A stretch of 64,000 bases of DNA from Gammaproteobacteria bacterium (GTDB lineage Bacteria; Pseudomonadota; Gammaproteobacteria; Steroidobacterales; Woeseiaceae). A program made the translations under genes and the position numbers. Where the stretch lies: assembly GCA_029861535.1 (NCBI GenBank), contig JAOTZC010000004.1, forward strand, positions 1 through 64,000, in the 5' to 3' direction. Below the pieces are notes generated by a model, which made no database searches, was not told where the DNA came from, and was given only the letters and a program-made list of their open reading frames with translations. Below are positions 1-13,447 of this stretch, piece after piece. The first letter of the stretch is position 1. Every line of letters begins with the position of its first letter.

Positions 1-1
1 T

Positions 2-163
2 CGCGACTATGACGATGATGATCTGAATCGCAGCGCCCATCATCACCTGGAAATGGTCGAAGCTATTGAGGCCGGCGACGGAGACTGGGCCGAGTCGGTC
101 ATGCATGCGCATGTAATGGCAGCGCGCCGGGCTTTTCGTAACAAACATCGGCGCAAAGATTGA
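2..163 (+). CDS. GntR-family transcriptional regulator, FCD domain, 3' end only
   Basis: Only the last 53 codons are in the window; the gene enters from the left edge. The reading frame has the histidine-rich stretch SAHHHLEMVEAIEAGD, then a VMHAHVMAARRAF segment and a basic tail. This pattern (an H..L..AI..GD..A...M..H helix pair) is typical of the end of FCD domains, the ligand-binding half of FadR/VanR-type GntR repressors. Such proteins bind short palindromes as dimers and release them when a metabolite binds. The 225 bp downstream carry two perfect TTGTATACAA palindromes, so this protein is the likely regulator of the adjacent TonB receptor. The DNA-binding half is not visible. Confidence 0.75.
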   Translation, partial: RDYDDDDLNRSAHHHLEMVEAIEAGDGDWAESVMHAHVMAARRAFRNKHRRKD

Positions 164-183
164 TCGGCATCCGTGGATCCATT

Positions 184-193
184 TTGTATACAA
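184..193. promoter_or_regulatory. Operator-like palindrome 1, upstream of the TonB receptor promoter
   Basis: TTGTATACAA is a perfect 10-bp palindrome lying upstream of the predicted -35 element. An identical copy lies at 246-255, 62 bp centre to centre, close to six helical turns. FCD-type GntR regulators are known to bind AT-rich palindromes of this general form. The binding protein is inferred from the adjacent regulator. Confidence 0.6.
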
Positions 194-208
194 TACAAGC
201 AGGTTTCA

Positions 209-238
209 TTGACTCATTTACAACCTCAGGTATATATT
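209..238 (+). promoter_or_regulatory. Sigma-70-like promoter of the first TonB receptor
   Basis: TTGACT at 209-214 and TATATT at 233-238 are separated by 18 bp. Transcription would start near 245, at the edge of the second TTGTATACAA palindrome, which is a classical place for a repressor. The leader to the start codon would be about 145 nt. Confidence 0.55.
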
Positions 239-245
239 GGCAAAA

Positions 246-255
246 TTGTATACAA
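246..255. promoter_or_regulatory. Operator-like palindrome 2, at the predicted transcription start
   Basis: This is a second exact copy of TTGTATACAA, placed just after the -10 box. With the copy at 184-193 it brackets the promoter, suggesting repression by two cooperating dimers, possibly with looping. Confidence 0.6.
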
Positions 256-388
256 AAGAGAGATTACTCACTCAAACCGGTTCAAAGCATTGCCCTGGCC
301 CTGGAACTAGGCAAATGGCGGGGAATGCAACATGAAAACAATCGTGGCAGGTGTGGGCCCACTGAAATGCACTAACGGGGGAAGAACA

Positions 389-2986
389 ATGAGACATTAT
401 TTATTGCCAGCGATTGGCATGGCATCGCTTGCTTTCGCAGTGACAGCAATGCTGTCACCGGGCGTGCTAGAGGCGCAGGAACGACGGGCTGACGATCAAT
501 TCTCGCTTGAGGAAATTGTCGTCACTGCTCGGCGCAGGTCTGAAAGCTTGCGGGATGTTCCAGGCACCGTGACAGCACTAACCGAAGGTGTGCTCGAAGG
601 CGCGGGCGTTCGGCGGGCAGAAGATTTCATCGCCCTGACACCGGGGGTCAGCATGGTCAATGCGGCCGAAGTAGGTGATACCCAGGTCAATATTCGCGGT
701 ATCAACGGTGCACGCGATGCAGAGACCAGTTTTGCATTCCTAGTTGATGGAATCCTGCATACCAATCCGGCGGCGTTCAATCGCGAATATACGAATTTGA
801 AACAGATCGAAGTTTTCAAAGGACCACAAGGCGCGATCTATGGTCGCAGCGCTGCGGCCGGTGCGATCATCGTCACCACCGCCAAACCGGGGAATGAGTC
901 CAAGTTCAGTGGCAGGTTGAGCATTGCCGAGGACGATACCTATAACGGTCTCGTCTCCTTCTCGGGACCGTTAATTGAAGACGAGCTGTATTTCAACTTG
1001 TCAGCAGATTACCGCGAGTCTGACGGTTTTTATAGAAACAGTTTTCAAAATGGCGCTCCCATTGTAGATACGTTTGAGAACACCAGTATAAATGGCCGTC
1101 TGGTATGGGACGCCAACGAGTCACTTAGCATTGATACGAAATTTCGCTGGGGAGATGTCGACGCATCATCGATTGTCTTCAATTCAATATTTCATCTGCC
1201 AAATTTTGCAGCCGCCTTCAATAACCCGGCGGCCTTCCAGGACAGCAACGACTTCGATTTTCTGTTCCAACCCAATATCATTTCCGACAACGATCAGGAG
1301 GTGGTTGAATTTTCTACCAGGTTTGACTACACATTGGCCGCGGGGACAACGTTGACTGGATGGGCGCTTTACAGCGACAACGACAATGATCTTATTTCCG
1401 ACGGCACGTCAGCGGCTTTTGGTTTCTATAATAATGATGCGGCGTGTATACAAACGGTCACTGACCTGAATGCAGCTGGAATTCAACTGCAGCCGCCCCA
1501 ATTTATCGGCACATCGCCGGTCGGCGTGATCTTCGACCCCGTCAACGGTTCGTTCCTCGGCGCTTATACGCCGACCACGTGTGATGGTATTCAGGAGCAA
1601 GTTCGTAACCAGCAAGACTTTAGCGTCGAACTTCGTCTCGCTTCTGCGGATGACCAGAGTCTACGGTGGATGGGTGGTGTCTATTTTCTGGACATCGACC
1701 GTGAGGTTGGCGTCTCACTCAACGCCGACAGTGGTGTTCCTCCGATCCGAGGACTGCTCCAGGTCGGTGGCCCGAACAGCACCGCTTCTTTGGTCCATGA
1801 TCAGTTCGACACTCAGGTCCTGTCAGTGTTTGGGCAGCTTGAATATGACATCAATGACGCAACGGAGATATCGTTCGCACTGCGCTATGACGATGAAGAT
1901 CGGGACGTCTCCAGCCTAGTGCCAACCAATGTCACGCAGGACGTGATTGACTTGAATTTCGACGGGGTCTTTGACGACCCACTGAATCCCGGCCTCAGCA
2001 GCCTTGTTAATCCGACTGGCGTGATTCCCGACAAGAACGAGAGCTTTTCGGAGGTGCAGCCGAAGGTATCAATCAGCTGGGACGCCAACGAGCAAACGAC
2101 ACTGTTCGGCAGTTGGGGGGTCGGTTTCAAGGCGGGCGGGTTCAATAACTCGGGTAGCGCCGCCACTGTCAATATTTTCATCAATGGATTCATCAACGGA
2201 GGAAATCCAACTGGCATCTTCTTCGCCGACGATCTCGGTGTGCCACTGCCGGTCATCACCGATGATTATGACGAAGAGACTTCGAGCGCGTTCGAATTCG
2301 GCTTCAAATCAAGTCTAGCCAATGGACGACTATTGCTGAACGGCGCTGCGTATTATACAGAAGTCGACGATATGCAATTTTTCGAGTTTTTCGTTGGAAC
2401 GTTCGGGCTGCTGCGCGTGGTCTCGAATATGGATGAGGTTGAGATTCTCGGACTCGAACTGGACGCCAGCTACCACGCCACCGACAATTTTAGGCTCTAT
2501 GCGGGCGCAAGTTTTGTTGACAGTGAGATCAAGAAGAATAGTTCTCGTCCCGACACCGTTGGCAATGAATCGCCCTATACGCCTGAGTACACGATCAATG
2601 TTGGTGGGGATGTCGATTTTCCTTTATCAAACGGCATGAATATTTTCGGACGGGTCGATGCACAATTTATCGGCGAGACCTGGTTCCACACTGTGCAAGA
2701 GGGTCAACGCCCGACGATCTTTCAACCGCTGTTTGAGGACAACTTTGGAGCTGGTGCTGGAGCTCTGGGAATCGCCGATTACTCTAACGCCCAGCGCGAC
2801 GCCTATGCGACCGTCAATCTCCGCGCCGGGCTGGAGGGAGAAAACTGGTCAATCGCCGCGTTCGCTCTGAACTTGACCGACGAAAAATACCTGGAAGAAG
2901 TGATTCCGGCGCCTGAATTTGGCGGTACCTTCGACCATCCAAATGCCCGCCGACGAGTTGGCATCGAGGTTGCGTTCAGTTTCTGA
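389..2986 (+). CDS. TonB-dependent receptor
   Basis: This is an outer-membrane, TonB-energised active transporter of 865 residues. I chose the ATG at 389, preceded by GGGGGAAG, over an in-frame ATG 57 bp upstream because it opens directly on a signal peptide (MRHYLLPAIGMASLAFAVTA). The mature N-terminus has the TonB-box-like EEIVVTARRR, then a plug domain with NIRGINGARD, VDGILHT and the conserved VFKGPQGAIYGRSAAAGAI. A long beta-barrel follows, ending in an aromatic residue (VGIEVAFSF), as outer-membrane insertion requires. The substrate cannot be read from sequence. The upstream FCD regulator and twin palindromes suggest induction by a specific organic nutrient rather than Fur control; no Fur box was noticed. 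Confidence 0.93.
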   Translation: MRHYLLPAIGMASLAFAVTAMLSPGVLEAQERRADDQFSLEEIVVTARRRSESLRDVPGTVTALTEGVLEGAGVRRAEDFIALTPGVSMVNAAEVGDTQVNIRGINGARDAETSFAFLVDGILHTNPAAFNREYTNLKQIEVFKGPQGAIYGRSAAAGAIIVTTAKPGNESKFSGRLSIAEDDTYNGLVSFSGPLIEDELYFNLSADYRESDGFYRNSFQNGAPIVDTFENTSINGRLVWDANESLSIDTKFRWGDVDASSIVFNSIFHLPNFAAAFNNPAAFQDSNDFDFLFQPNIISDNDQEVVEFSTRFDYTLAAGTTLTGWALYSDNDNDLISDGTSAAFGFYNNDAACIQTVTDLNAAGIQLQPPQFIGTSPVGVIFDPVNGSFLGAYTPTTCDGIQEQVRNQQDFSVELRLASADDQSLRWMGGVYFLDIDREVGVSLNADSGVPPIRGLLQVGGPNSTASLVHDQFDTQVLSVFGQLEYDINDATEISFALRYDDEDRDVSSLVPTNVTQDVIDLNFDGVFDDPLNPGLSSLVNPTGVIPDKNESFSEVQPKVSISWDANEQTTLFGSWGVGFKAGGFNNSGSAATVNIFINGFINGGNPTGIFFADDLGVPLPVITDDYDEETSSAFEFGFKSSLANGRLLLNGAAYYTEVDDMQFFEFFVGTFGLLRVVSNMDEVEILGLELDASYHATDNFRLYAGASFVDSEIKKNSSRPDTVGNESPYTPEYTINVGGDVDFPLSNGMNIFGRVDAQFIGETWFHTVQEGQRPTIFQPLFEDNFGAGAGALGIADYSNAQRDAYATVNLRAGLEGENWSIAAFALNLTDEKYLEEVIPAPEFGGTFDHPNARRRVGIEVAFSF

Positions 2987-3022
2987 TCCAAAGAAACTGT
3001 TGCGTACACAACCGACACGAAT

Positions 3023-3041
3023 CGAACCCCGCCGGGGTTCG
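3023..3041. terminator. GC-rich hairpin between convergent genes
   Basis: CGAACCCC and GGGGTTCG form a perfect 8-bp stem with a 3-nt loop, between the ends of the TonB receptor and mgtE. There is no clear T-tract on either side, so it is at best a weak or bidirectional terminator. Confidence 0.4.
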
Positions 3042-3074
3042 GTTCTGCATAAGACGGAGTTGTGGGCTAATGCG

Positions 3075-4475
3075 TCAAGCCCCAAGATAAATCGATGACG
3101 CTATCGCGAAGTAAACCAGCACGCTGAGAATATCATTGCCGGTGGTAATGAATACACCGGTCGCCACAGCCGGATCGATATCGAAATGATCGAGTACGAG
3201 CGGAATCGTCGAGCCGAGCGTCGCCGCCAACGACGTGACGATGGCCACCGACAAACCGGCGGCCACCGCCAGTCGTTCCGGTTCATGAATGTCGACGAAA
3301 ACGGCTAAGGCCAGCACTAAAACCACCAGCAACGCTGCGACGATGGCGCCGTTAATCAACGAGCCAATCAGTTCCTTGGTAAATCGGCGACCAAGATCGC
3401 CCGTCCACAAATTACCCGTAGCTAAGCCTTGCACGGTAACCGTCGAGGCTTGTATGCCGGCGTTACCTGCCATGGCCATAACAACTGGAATAAACGTCGC
3501 AAGGATTGCAGCACGTTTTAGCTCTGCCTCAAAGTTTCCGACAACGAAACCTGCCACCCCAGCGCCGAACAGACCGCCAATGAGCCATGGCAAGCGGCCG
3601 CGGATAATTTTTGTTAGTGAGTGATCGGGCAGCGTATCCGGTGCCACGCCGCTCATCAGCATCATGTCTTCTTCGGCCTCGTCACGGATGATGTGCTGAA
3701 GTTCCTCGACCGTGATTCGGCCGATGACGTGATCTTCGTCATTGACGACTGGAATCGTTTGCACACGATATCGAGTTGCCAGCTCCAACACGTCCTCTTG
3801 GTCCGCATCGGGGTGCACCGTGATAGACACGTCGCGCATAATGTCGCGAATCAACGCCTTTTTCTTGTTGAGCAACAGGTCGCGAAGTTTCAATCGGCCG
3901 ACGAGCCGGCGATCTTTGTCGACGACATACGCCTCGTAGAACTTTTCAATCATCGCCGCCTTACGGCGAATGGCGCGTGTCGCCATGCCGACATTCCAAT
4001 CGTCGCGCACGACGACGAATTTGTTGCTCATGACCTCGCCGGCAGTATCCTGATCGAATTCGAGTCGATCGTGTAAAGCCTCGGCATGGGGTACGCGCTC
4101 GAGAACGGCCTCAACCATCTCGTCCGGGAAGTCTGACAGCAGCTCGACCGCGTCATCCTCGTCGAGTTCCTCGGCGATCGCGGCCATCCGAGCGATGCCA
4201 GATTCCTGCATCAGCACCGAACGCAGATCGGGGCTAATTGCAACGAGTACTTTTACGGCAGGGCCTGGCGGCATCCAGTCGTAAAATTTGCGCGCTTTGC
4301 GCAGTGGCAACAGGATCAGGAGTTCCATGATTTCGGCGGGCCGCCAGCCGCGCACGGCACGCATGACCTCGTCACGCTGATCCTCGCTGATCAGGTGTTC
4401 GATTTCCTGCAAAAGCTCGCGGTTATCCGGATGCAGTTCGCCGGGTTCTCCGAGCGTCCATCGTTGATTTCGCAC
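3075..4475 (-). CDS. mgtE: Magnesium transporter MgtE
   Basis: This is a 466-residue Mg2+ channel/transporter of the inner membrane, the family's usual length. The order is an MgtE N domain (about 10-130), a pair of CBS domains (about 140-265) that sense cytosolic Mg2+, and a transmembrane domain of about five helices (285-466). The pore signature is visible: PVVMAMAGNAGIQAS around 330-344, and TTGNDILSVLVYF near the C-terminus, where Asp449 matches the selectivity-filter aspartate. The glycine usually three residues later is serine here. The start is GTG, preceded by AGAGG seven bases upstream. The gene stands alone and faces the TonB receptor. Confidence 0.93.
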   Translation of the reverse strand: MRNQRWTLGEPGELHPDNRELLQEIEHLISEDQRDEVMRAVRGWRPAEIMELLILLPLRKARKFYDWMPPGPAVKVLVAISPDLRSVLMQESGIARMAAIAEELDEDDAVELLSDFPDEMVEAVLERVPHAEALHDRLEFDQDTAGEVMSNKFVVVRDDWNVGMATRAIRRKAAMIEKFYEAYVVDKDRRLVGRLKLRDLLLNKKKALIRDIMRDVSITVHPDADQEDVLELATRYRVQTIPVVNDEDHVIGRITVEELQHIIRDEAEEDMMLMSGVAPDTLPDHSLTKIIRGRLPWLIGGLFGAGVAGFVVGNFEAELKRAAILATFIPVVMAMAGNAGIQASTVTVQGLATGNLWTGDLGRRFTKELIGSLINGAIVAALLVVLVLALAVFVDIHEPERLAVAAGLSVAIVTSLAATLGSTIPLVLDHFDIDPAVATGVFITTGNDILSVLVYFAIASSIYLGA

Positions 4476-4840
4476 GTGGAAACCTCTGACTGATTAATTC
4501 ACGGCTGCGCCGGCGGCGAAATGCTCGAAGAATCAGTCGCGATGGCGAGAACAAACCTGGAGGTCCGTTGAGCCAACGCAACGCCGTTATTCGGACGTCC
4601 CGCCAGGGGCCTTAAAATGTAATAGTATATCAACGGGTTGCGCACCGCTTGCGCTGAATCTCGAGTAGCTGAAATCCGAGACTCGCAAATACCCGTACGG
4701 CAATCATATTCGCGATAACGACCGCGGTCGCGGTCGCAGCGGGTACTTGTTTGTTGCTGTTTTGGACATACATTGGGACGATACAGGAAGCGCTCGAAAA
4801 AGGGCGCTTGCTATTTTTCAGAACCGAACAGGAGACCGCT
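4476..4840. other. Intergenic region between mgtE and the SDR gene
   Basis: About 365 bp separate the divergent mgtE and SDR genes. I see no RNA gene or riboswitch. An in-frame stretch upstream of the SDR start (4673-4840) would encode a hydrophobic segment (AIIFAITTAVAVAAG) but has no ATG or ribosome-binding site, so I leave it out of the SDR. Confidence 0.4.
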
Positions 4841-5500
4841 TTGGCTACGACTGTCATTACCGGAACGAACCGTGGAATTGGGCTCGAACTCTGCCGCCAA
4901 CTTGAAGAACGGGGCGACAATGTCATCGCCGTTTGTCGCAGTCCCAGCGACGAGCTGGTCAAAACCGGCGTGACGATCATCGAAGATATCGATGTAACGA
5001 ATCAGGATTCGGTGCAAAACCTGGCCCGCCAGCTAGAAGGCACAACCATCGATGTTTTATTGAACAATGCCGGCATATTGAGGTCGGAGACATTCGGCAA
5101 GATCGACTACGACGTCATGCTCGAACAGTATCGCGTCAATACGCTCGGCCCGCTTCGCGTTACCGAAGCGCTCGCCAACAATCTGGTCGAAGGCTCTAAG
5201 GTCATTATCATCTCGAGCCGAGTTGGATCGATTGACGACAATAGTAGCGGCGGCAACTACGGATACCGTGCGTCAAAGACAGCCGTTAATCAGATCGGCA
5301 TGAATTTGAAACACGAATTCGAGCCGCGCGGCATTTCGGTCGCCCTGCTGCATCCTGGGCTTGTCGCCACGGAGATGACCGGCGGCCGCGGTATTTCTGC
5401 AAGAGATTCGGCCACCGGCTTAATACGCCGGATCGACGAGCTGAGCCTCGATACCAGTGGCGGTTTCTGGCACGCGGAGGGGTACACGCTCCCCTGGTAA
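4841..5500 (+). CDS. Short-chain dehydrogenase/reductase (SDR family)
   Basis: This is a 219-residue NAD(P)-dependent oxidoreductase. The start is a TTG at 4841, with AGGAG at 4830-4834 six bases upstream; no ATG fits. The Rossmann motif TGTNRGIG opens the protein, NNAG appears near residue 80, and a catalytic Ser plus YxxxK (YGYRASKTAVNQ) follows. After the catalytic motif comes LLHPGLVATEMTGG, as in small carbonyl-reductase-like SDRs. The substrate is unknown. It is followed 39 bp later by the Bax inhibitor-1-like gene on the same strand, so cotranscription is possible. Confidence 0.85.
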   Translation: MATTVITGTNRGIGLELCRQLEERGDNVIAVCRSPSDELVKTGVTIIEDIDVTNQDSVQNLARQLEGTTIDVLLNNAGILRSETFGKIDYDVMLEQYRVNTLGPLRVTEALANNLVEGSKVIIISSRVGSIDDNSSGGNYGYRASKTAVNQIGMNLKHEFEPRGISVALLHPGLVATEMTGGRGISARDSATGLIRRIDELSLDTSGGFWHAEGYTLPW

Positions 5501-5539
5501 TGCTAAAATCGGCACAGCACACAACAAAGGACATACATC

Positions 5540-8844
<3,305 letters not shown>

Positions 8845-8859
8845 CTCTCGCCCATCAGC

Positions 8860-9270
8860 TCAGGCACGTTTTCTAATGAGCCACGACTCGAAGCGTAGGC
8901 TCCAGCCACCGATTCCAGCCGTCGCAATTGCAAGTCCAATGATTATACCGGTCGCGTCGGCGGCAATATCGAGCCATTCGGCCGTCCGATACCCGACCAT
9001 GCGCTGACAAATCTCGATTAGCAATCCGTAGCCGACCAGGCCAATCGCGATGCGCCAATAAGAACGCGGGCGGTATTGTCCCGCGAACCAGACTGCCAGC
9101 AAAGCAAACGTCGCAGCATGCGCCCATTTATCGAAAGTGGCTAGCCACGAGAGAATGCGTACTCGGTCTGGCCAAAACCAGACGGCGGGAGAAATGGCGG
9201 CAAGCAGTACAACGAGCAACAGGACGATACTCGCGCTGCGCCAACGGGGCGCGTACTGAAGAGGCAACAT
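8860..9270 (-). CDS. VanZ-like family membrane protein
   Basis: This is a 136-residue inner-membrane protein with about four transmembrane helices. The VanZ-like fold is indicated by DKWAHAATFALLAVWF, GLLIEICQRMVGYRTAEW and DIAADATGIIIGLAIA. The family is named after the teicoplanin-resistance protein VanZ, but most members lack a known function and no resistance should be assumed. Its ATG overlaps the lolA stop codon (TGATG), so the two are translationally coupled. Confidence 0.8.
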   Translation of the reverse strand: MLPLQYAPRWRSASIVLLLVVLLAAISPAVWFWPDRVRILSWLATFDKWAHAATFALLAVWFAGQYRPRSYWRIAIGLVGYGLLIEICQRMVGYRTAEWLDIAADATGIIIGLAIATAGIGGWSLRFESWLIRKRA

Positions 9271-9953
9271 CAGGGAATGTCGGTATTGTCAGTCGTTGTA
9301 TTTTTCAGATCTGCCGTCGACGGTGTGCCAACCACGTCAACATCCTCAGGTACGACAAACTCAAACTGCGACGCATCAATCGATTCGTTGACGATGACCT
9401 CGTATAAGGAAACGAGTGTCGTCTGCTCGAGGTTATCGAGGAACACCATGCGCGCAAGTTCTCGGTCGTTAAATGCAAGCTCTACGCGTTTAAAGCCACT
9501 TTCCGTGTCGATCGGCCGCATGCGGACCCAGGTCAGGCCGCCGGCCTCATAGCTACCGTCGAATTCGAATTCGTCCATTGCCGTCTCTGAACCGCCGAGC
9601 AACAACGCGGGCGTGTTCGCCAGCGCCTCTACTTGTGGCTTAACCGTCACTTGTGCGAGATCGATATCGTAATTCCAGATATTGGTGCCGTCGGCAACCA
9701 ACCACTGCTCGTAAGGTTCGTCATAGGCCCAACGAAACTGACTCGGACGATGAATATCGAGCGTACCGCTGGACACTTCTAGAATTTCGCCGTTGGCATC
9801 CATCAGCCGCTGCTCGAAACGACTCGACAGCGTTTTAACGTCGGTCACAAACGCATCGACCAACTTTTCACCCGGATCCGTGTCAGGCGCGCCGGCCGCA
9901 GACGCCATCGATAGCGTCAATGCCAGTACTAGCGTTATCGTCCTTAATTTCAT
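9270..9953 (-). CDS. lolA: Outer-membrane lipoprotein carrier protein LolA
   Basis: This is a 227-residue periplasmic chaperone that carries lipoproteins from LolCDE to LolB at the outer membrane. It has a cleavable signal peptide (MKLRTITLVLALTLSMASAAGA), then the LolA half-barrel with SSRFEQRLMDANGE, DIHRPSQFRWAYDEPYEQ and DGTNIWNYDIDLAQVTVK. An AAGGACG ribosome-binding site precedes the ATG. It lies 33 bp downstream of ftsK, the same order as in E. coli. The window encodes several predicted lipoproteins, which are its clients. Confidence 0.95.
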   Translation of the reverse strand: MKLRTITLVLALTLSMASAAGAPDTDPGEKLVDAFVTDVKTLSSRFEQRLMDANGEILEVSSGTLDIHRPSQFRWAYDEPYEQWLVADGTNIWNYDIDLAQVTVKPQVEALANTPALLLGGSETAMDEFEFDGSYEAGGLTWVRMRPIDTESGFKRVELAFNDRELARMVFLDNLEQTTLVSLYEVIVNESIDASQFEFVVPEDVDVVGTPSTADLKNTTTDNTDIP

Positions 9954-9986
9954 CTCGTCCTTAATCTCATCATTCGTCGAGTGCTT

Positions 9987-12308
9987 CTAGTTTTCTTCTG
10001 TGGCGGTTGGCACCAGGATTTCCCGCGTACCGTTTGGCTGTAGCGGCCCTACGAGTCCGGCCGTCTCCATCGACTCCACCATCCTTGCCGCGCGGTTGTA
10101 ACCGATCTTCAAACGTCTCTGCACGCCGGAAATTGATGCTTTTCGGGTATCCATGACAACCTTGATCGCCTGATCGTAGAGCGGGTCCTGTTCCGCATCA
10201 GCGACGCCACCCAACGGTGTGTCAATGCCTGCCAATCCTGGTGTTGGACCGACCGGCCCCTCGAGAATTTCATCGATATAACGTGGCGATCCGCTCTTCT
10301 TCAGGTGCCGTACAACACTGTGCACTTCGTGATCCGCGACGAACGCGCCGTGAACCCGGACCGGCAGCGAGGTGCCCGGCGGCAAGTACAGCATGTCGCC
10401 ATGGCCCAGTAAGTTCTCTGCGCCGATCTGGTCGAGAATCGTGCGCGAATCGACCTTCGCCGAAACCTGGAAGGCGATTCTCGTTGGCACGTTGGCCTTA
10501 ATGAGCCCGGTAATGACGTCCACCGACGGGCGCTGGGTTGCCAGCAACATGTGAATACCCGATGCGCGAGCTTTCTGCGCCAGGCGCGCGATCAGTTCTT
10601 CGACTTTCTTGCCGACGATCATCATCATGTCGGCAAGCTCGTCGATAATGACAACGATATACGGCAACGGCGTGAGCGTCGGATGCTCAATCGGCTTGTC
10701 TTCGTCCACGAATGGCGGCGGCGTATATGTCGGATCCTTCAGCGGTTCGCCTTTTTCGATCGCGTCTTTAACTTTGCGGTTATAGCCTCCGATATTGCGG
10801 ACGCCGAGCCCGGACATCAGCCGGTAGCGGCGATCCATTTCGGCGACACACCAGCGTAAGGAATTCGCGGCTTCGGCCATATCGGTGACAACCGGCGTCA
10901 ACAAATGTGGAATGCCCTCATACACCGACAACTCAAGCATCTTTGGATCGATCATGATCAATCGAACTTGCTCTGGCTGAGTCTTGTAAAGAATGCTCAA
11001 CACCATCGCGTTGATCGCGACTGACTTACCCGAACCCGTCGTGCCGGCAATCAGCAGGTGCGGCATGCGCGCAAGATCCGCAACCACCGAATTCCCACCA
11101 ATGTCCTTGCCCAACGCAAGCGTCAACGGTGACGCCAGCTCGTCGTAAGCGCGCGACTTCAAGATTTCGCCGAGCGTTACGAGCTGACGATTCTGATTCG
11201 GTATCTCAAGACCAATAAATGACTTGCCCGGAATCACTTCGACAATGCGAACGCTGACGACGGATAAGGAACGGGCGAGGTCCTTGGAAAGATTCGCAAT
11301 CTGGCTGACCTTAACGCCAGGCGCCGGGTCGAGTTCGAATCGTGTAATCACCGGACCGGGCGAGACCGACTTGACCTCGACTTCGATATTGAAATCCAGC
11401 AATTTGAGCTCGACGAGCCGCGACATCGCCTCGAGCGACTCCTGCGAATAGCCCTGCTTTTGCTCGGGTGGGTCGTCGAGCAACGCCAGCGGTGGCAGTT
11501 CGCCGGCTGCCGGAGGATCGAACAGCGGCACTTGACGTTCTTTCTCGGCCCGCAAACTGGGTTCCAACGCCGGAAACACCGGTTCGATGCGCGGTTTCGG
11601 TCGATTGGCGGCACGTTGTTTTTCGACTTCGACGATATCCTGCCGCGCCGCCGCGTGGCGCCGACCTGCCGCCCTATCCTGGAACTGCTCGAGCTTCTTG
11701 CGCACATTCTCGTAGCCGATAAGGCACCAGCGACCGACGCGGTCCATGACGTTGAACCACGAGATGCCGAGAAACAGCGATATCGATGCGACCCACAATA
11801 CGAACAACAATGTGCTCGCCCCGAGAAGCTTCATCACCGACTCGAGACTATGGCCGACTATTTGCCCGACAATACCGCCCGCCGTTTCATTAAAGCCGGT
11901 CGGAGCAAAATGTAATGTCGACAGCGCACAACTCGTTATGAGCGTCGCAACAAAACCGCTGCCGCGAAGTGCGAAATCCATCGTTGTCAGCTGTGTTTGC
12001 GTTTTCTGCTCGCGATACAGCATCCAGCCGAGGTAAAAGACCATCAACGTGAACAAATACGCCGGCCGGCCAAAAAAGTTAAACAGTCCATCCGCGATGA
12101 GCGCGCCGACACGACCAACGCCGTTTTGCACTTCGGCGCTGCTGGTCGCCTGGCTAAATCCAGGGTCGGCCGGATCGTAAGTAAATAATGCGTACCACAG
12201 AATCAGCGCAATAGCGCCGAATACATACAGCGCCCCTTCGCGCAAAGCGCGATGGACCTGATCTGATATACGGGATTCTGGTTCTTTGGCTTTGAGAACT
12301 TTTACCAT
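9987..12308 (-). CDS. ftsK: DNA translocase FtsK
   Basis: This is a 773-residue septal DNA pump that clears chromosome dimers and activates XerCD at dif. About four membrane helices lie in residues 25-200, followed by a short charged linker rather than the very long one of E. coli. The RecA-like motor has Walker [16 protein letters not shown] near residue 422 and Walker [14 protein letters not shown]. Next come the family segments [20 protein letters not shown] and [12 protein letters not shown]. The C-terminal winged-helix gamma domain ([19 protein letters not shown]) recognises KOPS. It heads the lolA-containing run and is divergent from trxB. Confidence 0.97.
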   Translation of the reverse strand: MVKVLKAKEPESRISDQVHRALREGALYVFGAIALILWYALFTYDPADPGFSQATSSAEVQNGVGRVGALIADGLFNFFGRPAYLFTLMVFYLGWMLYREQKTQTQLTTMDFALRGSGFVATLITSCALSTLHFAPTGFNETAGGIVGQIVGHSLESVMKLLGASTLLFVLWVASISLFLGISWFNVMDRVGRWCLIGYENVRKKLEQFQDRAAGRRHAAARQDIVEVEKQRAANRPKPRIEPVFPALEPSLRAEKERQVPLFDPPAAGELPPLALLDDPPEQKQGYSQESLEAMSRLVELKLLDFNIEVEVKSVSPGPVITRFELDPAPGVKVSQIANLSKDLARSLSVVSVRIVEVIPGKSFIGLEIPNQNRQLVTLGEILKSRAYDELASPLTLALGKDIGGNSVVADLARMPHLLIAGTTGSGKSVAINAMVLSILYKTQPEQVRLIMIDPKMLELSVYEGIPHLLTPVVTDMAEAANSLRWCVAEMDRRYRLMSGLGVRNIGGYNRKVKDAIEKGEPLKDPTYTPPPFVDEDKPIEHPTLTPLPYIVVIIDELADMMMIVGKKVEELIARLAQKARASGIHMLLATQRPSVDVITGLIKANVPTRIAFQVSAKVDSRTILDQIGAENLLGHGDMLYLPPGTSLPVRVHGAFVADHEVHSVVRHLKKSGSPRYIDEILEGPVGPTPGLAGIDTPLGGVADAEQDPLYDQAIKVVMDTRKASISGVQRRLKIGYNRAARMVESMETAGLVGPLQPNGTREILVPTATEEN

Positions 12309-12440
12309 AGCTAAGGCGACTGCTTTTCCCTACACTACGCGACCACACCCCGGCACCTGATTACGGCCTTGAATCATGACTAAAAGACCGTATTTACTGG
12401 TATCGGCTGAGCTGGTCGCCCCAAGCGAACAAGGACTTAA

Positions 12441-13433
<993 letters not shown>

Positions 13434-13447
13434 CTCCCGCGTGCGCC

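Noticed and set aside
160-375. 71-codon open frame upstream of the first TonB receptor
   Set aside because: It spans the promoter and both palindromes, has no ribosome-binding site and no recognisable protein character.
1444-1456. A further GTGTATACAA-like operator inside the TonB receptor gene
   Set aside because: It is an imperfect match inside coding sequence, and such AT palindromes are expected by chance.
3289-4076. Two open frames (111 and 151 codons) opposite mgtE
   Set aside because: They are antisense shadows of a strongly conserved gene; the translations are His/Arg-rich with no domain.
4673-4840. N-terminal membrane extension of the SDR
   Set aside because: The frame is open and hydrophobic, but there is no ATG, and a TTG with a good AGGAG at 4841 matches the usual SDR start.
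8860-9270. VanZ-like gene as an antibiotic-resistance determinant
   Set aside because: VanZ-like domains are common and there is no vanA-type cluster; naming it resistance would be unsupported.
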